Shown piece by piece: positions 57,388 to 64,000 of a stretch of 64,000 nucleotides of DNA (the first letter of the stretch is position 1; each line of letters begins with the position of its first letter). Under the pieces are notes generated by a model. The model was not told the origin of the DNA, searched no databases, and saw nothing but the letters and a program-made list of their open reading frames with translations. The position numbers and the translations under genes are program-made. The DNA comes from Anaerolineae bacterium (GTDB lineage Bacteria > Chloroflexota > Anaerolineae > Anaerolineales > Villigracilaceae): contig JAJPIZ010000011.1 of assembly GCA_021324435.1 (NCBI GenBank), positions 1 to 64,000 on the forward strand, given 5' to 3'.

Positions 57388-58113
57388 ATGTCCGATCAAC
57401 CTTTAGCGTTAGTGACCGGCGCGGCGCACCGATTGGGGAAAGCCTTTGTGCTGGCGCTGGCGCGCAAAGGCTACGCCATTTTGTTGCACTATCGCACGTC
57501 CGAGGTGCAGGCCTCCGCGACTGCAACAGAGATTCGCACACTGGGCGTTCCCGTTTTTCTTTCGCAAGCCGATTTGACCGATCCGAAGAAAATCAAATCC
57601 CTCTTTGAGCTGGTGGATAAAGTCCCGCATCCACTCAAAGTGCTGGTGAACTCCGCAGCCATCATGCCTGTCGGCGACGCGCGCACGCTTTCGCTTCAAG
57701 ATTGGGACGCGGCTTTCAATTTGAATCTGCGCGCTCCGTTTCTTTGCGCACAGGAAGCCGCCAGGCGCATGACGAACGGCGGGTTGATTGTCAACATCAC
57801 GGATGTCGGGGCGCGCAAGTCGTGGAGCCGCTATCCGTCTTATTCCGTCAGCAAGGCGGGCCTCGAAGCGTTGACCAAAATATTGGCCCGCGCGCTTGCG
57901 CCGTCCATTCGCGTCAATGCCATCGCGCCGGGGCTTGTTCTGCAATCTGATTTGGTTTCGCAGGATGAATGGAATCGGTTGATCGAGCGTCTGCCGCTCA
58001 AACGCGCCGCCACAGTCGAAGAGATCGCCTCAACGCTGGAATTTTTGTTGAGAAACGAATACATCACCGGACAAACGCTCATGATTGATGGCGGTTACTC
58101 TCTGCTGGGATAG
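57388..58113 (+). CDS. Short-chain dehydrogenase (pteridine reductase-like)
   Basis: ALVTGAAHRLGKAFVLALARKGYAI; YSVSKAGLEALTK; GQTLMIDGGYSLLG. Confidence 0.88.
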   Translation: MSDQPLALVTGAAHRLGKAFVLALARKGYAILLHYRTSEVQASATATEIRTLGVPVFLSQADLTDPKKIKSLFELVDKVPHPLKVLVNSAAIMPVGDARTLSLQDWDAAFNLNLRAPFLCAQEAARRMTNGGLIVNITDVGARKSWSRYPSYSVSKAGLEALTKILARALAPSIRVNAIAPGLVLQSDLVSQDEWNRLIERLPLKRAATVEEIASTLEFLLRNEYITGQTLMIDGGYSLLG

Positions 58114-58116
58114 TCC

Positions 58117-59742
58117 ATGAATTTTCTAAAACGCCATGCCGACCTGTCGGCTTCGCTGTTGCTCATCGCGGCCGTGTTGATGTATGCCGCCCTGTTTGTT
58201 GATTTCAAAGTTGCGCCGTTTGAAGACGCGGCCATGCTCATGCGATATGCCGATCATCTCGCACATGGTTATGGCATTGTCTGGAACATCGGTGAGCATC
58301 CCGTGGACGGCGCGACCGATTTTCTTTTCATGATTGTCTCCGCGGCGCTGATCAAGATTGGATTTCCCGTGGGACGCGCCGTGCGTTCAATTGGCTTCGC
58401 GTCGCATCTGCTGACCGTTCTGCTCGTTTATTGGGTCAATCGCAGAATTTGGAACGCAAGCATTGTTGTTTCATTATTGTCGGGATTGTATCTTGTGGTT
58501 GGAACGGGACTCGCGTATGTTGCCGCCTTTTTTGGAACCCCGTTCTTTGCCCTCTTTGCGGCTCTCACCTGGACCGTGGGTCTGCTCCTGATTCAAAAAG
58601 CGAATCCGCCCATTTGGCTTTCTCTGGTCTTCGCGTTCTCAGGCCTGATCACCGGATTAATCCGCCCCGAGGGTGTGATCCTCGCCGCGCTGATGTTGAC
58701 CGCGGTGGTCATCATGAAAGGCTGGCGCGCTTCGGCGACAACAATTTTTGTGTTTGCTGGCGTATTTTTAATTCTTGGCGGCGCGTATTTCATCTGGCGT
58801 TGGAACTATTTCGGTTATCCACTGCCGAATCCGTTTTATAAGAAGAGCGGGGGAGTCTTGCATTGGGACTCCTTCTGGGAGTCGCTTGGCAACCTGCTTC
58901 GCTTTGGCGGACCGTTCATGTTGGCTTTCCTCTTTGGTTTTCGTTCCAGCAAAACTACCCGGCAGACGATTGCATTTTTTATTCCGCTGATTTTCTTTGC
59001 GGCAACCTTCATTCTGATTGATAACCAAACTAACTTCGGCGGACGTTTTCAGTACGCGCTGTGGCCGTTGGTGCTGATCTCCTGGTATCCGCTCGTGGAT
59101 GGGCTGGGGCGCGAAATCGGCTTTTCGTGGCCGCGGCCGGTTGAAGTCCGCGCGCGAGGCGTGTGGATTCTAGTCGCGTTGGCCGTTGTGTTCGCGGGAC
59201 TCTATTATTCCTGGTCGCAAAATTGCAGACTCGCCATTGATCAGCAAAATTGCAACTTTGGCGAGGAGCGCGATGGACGCTACGATGTCGCCAAGATTCT
59301 GTCGGACTATCAGGATAAAGGTTACGTGATCGCAACGACCGAGGCCGGGCTTCTTCCTTTTTATTCGAACTGGATCGCCATTGACACGTGGGGACTTAAC
59401 GACGAATGGATTGCCCATCATGGCGAAGTGACGGAGGCATATCTGGATCAATACAAACCGGAGTTGATCGTGTTCCACGCGTACTTCTCTCCGTTGTCTC
59501 CGCCGAATTTGAGTGACAAGAATCTTTCGCAGGATTGGTTTCGCATGACGATCACGTTGAAGGCTTACGCCGAAAAACATGACTACATTCTTGCCGCGGC
59601 CTTTGGCGTCAGCCCGTATGACACGCATTATTATTATGTGCGACGAGATTTCCCAGACAGCGCGAAGATTGTCCGCGCGATTTCTTCTGTGAAATATTTT
59701 TGGGGCAGGCGGGCAGTCAATTATGTTGACTTCCAGCCATAG
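58117..59742 (+). CDS. Multi-TM glycosyltransferase-like membrane protein
   Basis: N-terminal TM and MRYADHLAHGYGIVWNIGEHPVDGATDFLF; many TM helices. Confidence 0.7.
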   Translation: MNFLKRHADLSASLLLIAAVLMYAALFVDFKVAPFEDAAMLMRYADHLAHGYGIVWNIGEHPVDGATDFLFMIVSAALIKIGFPVGRAVRSIGFASHLLTVLLVYWVNRRIWNASIVVSLLSGLYLVVGTGLAYVAAFFGTPFFALFAALTWTVGLLLIQKANPPIWLSLVFAFSGLITGLIRPEGVILAALMLTAVVIMKGWRASATTIFVFAGVFLILGGAYFIWRWNYFGYPLPNPFYKKSGGVLHWDSFWESLGNLLRFGGPFMLAFLFGFRSSKTTRQTIAFFIPLIFFAATFILIDNQTNFGGRFQYALWPLVLISWYPLVDGLGREIGFSWPRPVEVRARGVWILVALAVVFAGLYYSWSQNCRLAIDQQNCNFGEERDGRYDVAKILSDYQDKGYVIATTEAGLLPFYSNWIAIDTWGLNDEWIAHHGEVTEAYLDQYKPELIVFHAYFSPLSPPNLSDKNLSQDWFRMTITLKAYAEKHDYILAAAFGVSPYDTHYYYVRRDFPDSAKIVRAISSVKYFWGRRAVNYVDFQP

Positions 59743-59752
59743 AGGAGAAGCG

Positions 59753-60229
59753 ATGTCGGAGACTGCCGAACTGGCGGAAAAATTGAAATCGGAGGGCGAG
59801 AAGTTCGCCGCGTTCTTTGCGGGTCTGACCGATGCCGAATGGCAAATGGAAGTCTATACGGAAGGCTCGGTGTGGACGATTCGCAACATCCTCGCGCACT
59901 TAATGACATCTGAGCGTGCCTTTGTCAAATTGTTCGAGGATGTTCGTCGAGGTGGTCCGGGCGTGTCGGAAGATTTTGTGATTGACCGCTATAACGCGCG
60001 TCAGCAGGAAAAAACAAGAGAATTAACGCCGAGCGAACTGCTCGATCAATATAAATCTGTGAGAGCACAAATGATCGCATGGGTTTCGGGTATCAGTGAT
60101 TCGGATTTGGATAAAACTGGCCGCCATCCATTCCTCGGTGTGACCACTATGCGCGAGATGGTGAAGATGGTTTATATTCATAATCAAATCCATTATCGCG
60201 ATGTGCGAAAAGTATTGAAGCCGAGTTGA
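59753..60229 (+). CDS. DinB-family protein
   Basis: WTIRNILAHLMTSERAFVKLFEDV; MVKMVYIHNQIHYRDV; start at 59753. Confidence 0.78.
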   Translation: MSETAELAEKLKSEGEKFAAFFAGLTDAEWQMEVYTEGSVWTIRNILAHLMTSERAFVKLFEDVRRGGPGVSEDFVIDRYNARQQEKTRELTPSELLDQYKSVRAQMIAWVSGISDSDLDKTGRHPFLGVTTMREMVKMVYIHNQIHYRDVRKVLKPS

Positions 60230-60239
60230 TCTACCTTCC

Positions 60240-61121
60240 ATGCCGCGCCTTCTAACTCTCCTCCGCTTGTCTCGTCCGCTTTATCTGCTCCTTGTCGCGC
60301 TGACCTACATTCTCGGCGTCGGCGTTGCGCGCTACCTCGGCAAAACACAGACGCCCGCGATCTTCTGGCTTGGCCTGGTTGGCATCTTGTTTTCCTTGAT
60401 TGCCATGAATCTATTGGCCGAAGTCTTTCGCCCACTCAACGAACCCATCGTGCCCGATGAATCTGCGGCTGACCGCAGAGCTGTCCGCGACGCGGCATTG
60501 TATGTTTCCATCGCGGCTTTGGCGTCGCTGGCCGTGATTGCTTTTCTGCTTTTCAAAGATGGCCGCGTGACGCCACAACTTTTGGTCTTCCTGATATTGT
60601 CGCTTGTCATCATCATTGCCTATTCGGTTCCGCCTATCCGTTTGCTTGATAAAGGTTTTGGCGAGTTCGCGCTCGCGCTTTACCTTGCTTATATTGTTCC
60701 ATCCATTGCCTTTCTTCTGCAGGCAGGCGAACTTCATCGCTTGTTGAACAGCCTGGCGGTTCCACTTACCTTCCTTGCGCTGGCTTCGCTTCTTGCGCTC
60801 GACTTTCCAGCGTATGCCGGCGATCTAAAATATGAACGCCGCACACTGCTGACTCGCCTCGGCTGGGAACGTGCGACTCCGTTGCACCATGGGCTTGTCC
60901 TCGCGGCTTATGTTCTCTTTGCCGTCACGCCTCTTCTTGGATTTTCACTCGCGTTGCTTTGGCCCGCATTTCTTTCACTTCCGTTTGGGCTGATTCAAAT
61001 TTATTGGCTTCGTAACATCACCCTCGGCGCGAAACCCATTTGGACTCTTCTGACTGCCAACGCGATGGCCCTCTTCGGATTGACTGCTTATTTCCTGACG
61101 TTGACTTTTTGGCTGAGATGA
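60240..61121 (+). CDS. UbiA-family prenyltransferase-like membrane protein
   Basis: SRPLYLLLVALTYILGVGVARYLG; MNLLAEVFRPLNEPIVPDESAADRRAVRDAA; TM helices. Confidence 0.7.
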   Translation: MPRLLTLLRLSRPLYLLLVALTYILGVGVARYLGKTQTPAIFWLGLVGILFSLIAMNLLAEVFRPLNEPIVPDESAADRRAVRDAALYVSIAALASLAVIAFLLFKDGRVTPQLLVFLILSLVIIIAYSVPPIRLLDKGFGEFALALYLAYIVPSIAFLLQAGELHRLLNSLAVPLTFLALASLLALDFPAYAGDLKYERRTLLTRLGWERATPLHHGLVLAAYVLFAVTPLLGFSLALLWPAFLSLPFGLIQIYWLRNITLGAKPIWTLLTANAMALFGLTAYFLTLTFWLR

Positions 61122-61125
61122 CCTC

Positions 61126-62370
61126 ATGCCTGAATTCCTGACTCTTCTGCCGCCGGACGAAGCCCGCGCGCTTTTGCTCTCGCATCTTTCCGCCCCGAAA
61201 GCGGACTCCGAATTAATCAGCACCGACTTGTCCCTCGGCCGCGTGACCGCCGAAGATATCCTCGCGCCGCATCCCCTGCCGGAGTTCCCGCGTTCGACCG
61301 TGGACGGGTACGCCGTCCGCGCGCGCGATACATTTGGCGCAAGCGATTCATTGCCCGCGTATTTGAATCTGATCGGCGAAGTGCCGATGGGCGACGCGCC
61401 TGCATTTCAGATTCAGCAAAGCCAATGCGCGTTGATTCACACCGGCGGCATGTTGCCCGATGGCGCGGACGCGGTCGTGATGCTGGAGCAGACGCAAATT
61501 GCACGGTCCAATGAAATCGAAATCATGCGCGCGATCGCGGAGGGCGAAAACGTGATACGCGTCGGCGAGGATGTGGTCGCGGGAACGGTCATCCTGCCGA
61601 GGGGCCGAAAGATGCGTCCCGCAGAGATTGGCGGATTGATGGCGCTGGGGATCACTTCCGTGCGCGTAGTCACTAAGATACGCGTCGGCCTGATTTCATC
61701 CGGCGATGAGATCGTGAATCCGAGTCAACGGCCGCGCCGCGGGCAGGTCCGCGATGTCAACGCGTACACGCTGGCCTCGCTGGTGACAAAGTCCGGTGGG
61801 GAGGCGGTAATGTATGGCATCGTGCCCGATGAAAAGTCTGCACTGAAAGAAACTGCCGCGCGTGCCTTGCGTGAATGTGATGTGGCGGTGATCACCGCGG
61901 GTTCATCGGCCAGCACGCGCGACATGACTGCCGAGGTGATCGGCTCGCTGGGCAAACCCGGCGTGCTTGTGCATGGAATCAACACGCGGCCCGGCAAGCC
62001 GACGATTTTGGGCGCGTGCGACGGCAAGGCCGTGATCGGGCTTCCGGGCAACCCGGTCAGCGCGCTGGTGAATGGATATTTATTCGTCGCGCCGGTGATT
62101 GAAAAATTGTTGGGGTTGCCACTTGATAAACCGCGCCCGTCTGTGCTGGCGCGCTTGACGGTGAACGTCTCTTCGCAAGCTGGACGAGAAGATTGGATTC
62201 CTGTAAAGCTCGTAAATCGTAAATCGGAAATCGGAAATTGGGACGCTGAACCTATTTTTGGAAAGAGTAATTTGATCTTTACCCTCGCCGCCGCGGACGG
62301 ATTGCTCCGCATCGCGCCCGACGCGACGGGAGTCAGCGCGGGGGAGAGGGTGGAAGTGTTTTTGATATGA
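61126..62370 (+). CDS. moeA: Molybdopterin molybdenumtransferase MoeA (copy 1)
   Basis: PEFPRSTVDGYAVRA; GGMLPDGADAVVMLEQ; GLISSGDEIV; VIGLPGNPVSALV. Confidence 0.93.
   Translation: MPEFLTLLPPDEARALLLSHLSAPKADSELISTDLSLGRVTAEDILAPHPLPEFPRSTVDGYAVRARDTFGASDSLPAYLNLIGEVPMGDAPAFQIQQSQCALIHTGGMLPDGADAVVMLEQTQIARSNEIEIMRAIAEGENVIRVGEDVVAGTVILPRGRKMRPAEIGGLMALGITSVRVVTKIRVGLISSGDEIVNPSQRPRRGQVRDVNAYTLASLVTKSGGEAVMYGIVPDEKSALKETAARALRECDVAVITAGSSASTRDMTAEVIGSLGKPGVLVHGINTRPGKPTILGACDGKAVIGLPGNPVSALVNGYLFVAPVIEKLLGLPLDKPRPSVLARLTVNVSSQAGREDWIPVKLVNRKSEIGNWDAEPIFGKSNLIFTLAAADGLLRIAPDATGVSAGERVEVFLI
62211..62242. repeat. (AAATCGG)n repeat inside moeA copy 1
   Basis: CGTAAATCGTAAATCGGAAATCGGAAATTGGG; encodes VNRKSEIGNW. 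Confidence 0.8.
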
Positions 62371-64000
62371 GTGTCTACCTCCACGACATTCCTCTCCCCG
62401 AAGCCAAGTCACGCCTCGAGGCCGCGCTGAAAGACGCAAATCTCTGGCGCGTGCTTGGAGTCGAATCGATTCCGCTCGATGAAAACGCGCTGGGCCGCGT
62501 CTTGGCCGAACCGATCTGGGCAAAAATTTCCTCGCCGCATTACCATGCCTCCGCCATGGACGGCTTTGCCGTCCGCGCAGAAGATACAAACGGCGCGCAA
62601 CCGTCAACGCCGCTCCAACTTCCTGTAATTGACTCTTCATCGTCCATTGTCCATCGTCCATCGTCCGCGCAATACGTTGACACCGGCGACCCTCTCCCCG
62701 AATGGGCGGACGCGGTGATTCCGATTGAGAATGTCGAATCGCTTGACGCCGACGGAAATATTTCGTCCATTGTCCGTGGTCCATCGTCTATCAGGATCCG
62801 CGCCGCCGTCGCGCCATGGAGCCATGTCCGCCCGATGGGAGAAGACATCGTTGCGACGCAACTTGTTTTGCCCGCAGGCCATGTCCTGCGTCCAGTTGAT
62901 TTGGGCGGGATTGCCGCGGCGGGACATGAGCAAATCAACGTGGCGCGCAAGCCGCGGGTCGCGATTTTGCCGACAGGCAGTGAACTCGTTCCGATTGGCT
63001 CCAAACTCAAAGCGGGTGACATCCTCGAATATAACTCGCTCGTCCTCGCCGCGCAGATTCGGTCCATGGGCGGCGAAGCGACTCGCTATCCGATCCTCAA
63101 AGATAATTTCGATTTGATTTGTGAGTGCGTCCAGGAAGCCGCGCAAGACCACGATTTGATTCTGCTCAACGCCGGTTCGTCTGCGGGCGCGGAAGATTTC
63201 TCTGCGAAGGTCGTGGAAAAACTGGGAACGCTTCTGGTTCACGGCGTTGCGGTTCGCCCGGGTCACCCGGTCATCATGGGGATGATAAATCGAAAATCGG
63301 AAATCGGAAATCGGAAATCGGAGAACGTGGCACATAACACTTGGAACCTGACACCGATAATAGGCGTCCCCGGCTACCCCGTCTCAGCCGCGCTGACGAT
63401 TGATATTTTTGTCGAGCCGATTCTTGCAAAATGGCTCGGACGCAGACCGAATGAACTATCTGTCGAGACGGCGCAATTGACGCGTAAGGTCAATTCACCT
63501 GCGGGCGATGAAGATTACATCCGTGTCGCGGTTGGCAGGGTCGGAGATAAACTTCTCGCCGCGCCGCTTTTGCGCGGAGCAGGCGTCATCACCTCGCTGG
63601 TTCAGGCCGACGGACTCGTCATCCTGCCGCCCGGTGTGCAGGGACTCGAGGCAGGCGAGAAGGTCAATGTTCATTTGTATCGAAGCAGAGCCGAACTCGA
63701 GCGAACAATTTTTTGCATTGGTTCCCATGATCTCACGCTCGATCTCATGGCGCAATTTCTTGCCGAGCATGATCGCCGCCTCGCATCCGCCAATGTTGGT
63801 TCTCAGGGCGGATTGGTCGCGCTTCGACGCGGGGAGGCTCATCTGGCGGGTTCGCATCTGCTCGATCCCGAAACGGGCGAATACAATATTTCCTATGTTC
63901 GCCAGTACATGCCGGAGATTCCCGTTAAAGTCGTGGCGTTGGTCAAACGTGATCAGGGGTTGTTGGTGAAACGCGGAAACCCAAAGGGAATCAAAACTTT
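62367..64000 (+). CDS. moeA: MoeA (copy 2) with C-terminal PBP/LysR-substrate-like domain, truncated by window end
   Basis: ATGA overlap with copy 1; manual codon-by-codon translation finds no stop to 64000; SSPHYHASAMDGFAVRAED; IIGVPGYPVSAALTIDIF; C-term IFCIGSHDLTLDLMAQFLAEHDRRLASANVGSQGGLVALRRGEAHLAGSHLLDPETGEYN; absent from the ORF track. Confidence 0.9.
   Translation, partial: MSVYLHDIPLPEAKSRLEAALKDANLWRVLGVESIPLDENALGRVLAEPIWAKISSPHYHASAMDGFAVRAEDTNGAQPSTPLQLPVIDSSSSIVHRPSSAQYVDTGDPLPEWADAVIPIENVESLDADGNISSIVRGPSSIRIRAAVAPWSHVRPMGEDIVATQLVLPAGHVLRPVDLGGIAAAGHEQINVARKPRVAILPTGSELVPIGSKLKAGDILEYNSLVLAAQIRSMGGEATRYPILKDNFDLICECVQEAAQDHDLILLNAGSSAGAEDFSAKVVEKLGTLLVHGVAVRPGHPVIMGMINRKSEIGNRKSENVAHNTWNLTPIIGVPGYPVSAALTIDIFVEPILAKWLGRRPNELSVETAQLTRKVNSPAGDEDYIRVAVGRVGDKLLAAPLLRGAGVITSLVQADGLVILPPGVQGLEAGEKVNVHLYRSRAELERTIFCIGSHDLTLDLMAQFLAEHDRRLASANVGSQGGLVALRRGEAHLAGSHLLDPETGEYNISYVRQYMPEIPVKVVALVKRDQGLLVKRGNPKGIKT
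62637..62668. repeat. (TCGTCCAT)n repeat inside moeA copy 2
   Basis: TCATCGTCCATTGTCCATCGTCCATCGTCCG; encodes SSSSIVHRPSS. Confidence 0.8.
62763..62792. repeat. Second TCGTCCATTGTCC-type repeat inside moeA copy 2
   Basis: TCGTCCATTGTCCGTGGTCCATCGTCTATC; encodes SSIVRGPSSI. Confidence 0.75.
63286..63352. repeat. (AAATCGG)n plus ACTTGGAAC repeat inside moeA copy 2
   Basis: ATAAATCGAAAATCGGAAATCGGAAATCGGAAATCGGAGAAC...CACTTGGAACCTGAC; encodes INRKSEIGNRKSENVAHNTWNLT. Confidence 0.85.

Noticed and set aside
62637-63352. CRISPR array
   Set aside because: Short degenerate tandem words in coding frame with no regular spacers and no cas genes in the window.

Overview
The window looks like a chromosomal segment of an Anaerolineae-type Chloroflexota genome (inferred from gene content only). 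Contents: a hybrid histidine kinase and response regulator; a DnaQ-DinG helicase; plsX; tRNA-Leu(GAG); an amino-acid ABC transporter; several molybdenum-enzyme genes (AOR, XdhC, fused XDH, FAD subunit, two moeA); a menaquinone block with a luciferase-like/UbiA fusion; a glycerate/glucosylglycerate block (glycerate kinase, D-glycerate dehydrogenase, GH13_18 phosphorylase, two GT4, Usp-GpgS); an F420 operon (cofC, cofD, nitroreductase, PPOX, cofE, npdG); a NACHT-HEAT protein; and a small accessory island with IS1595 and a PIN three-gene operon. The signals I find most interesting are: (1) two small 'cassettes', a DUF559 nuclease gene and an S23/four-helix-bundle gene, each sitting between copies of a repeat family whose relatives also occur as in-frame insertions in conserved genes of this window; (2) a translationally coupled operon of an uncharacterised 250-aa protein, a PIN RNase and a short basic protein; (3) a recurring leaderless-promoter geometry (-10 box exactly 6 nt before the start codon), including a 20-bp divergent intergenic region where one palindromic AGTATACT appears to serve both genes; (4) several domain fusions and a pseudo-receiver domain. 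No searches could be run, so family names come from reading the proteins.
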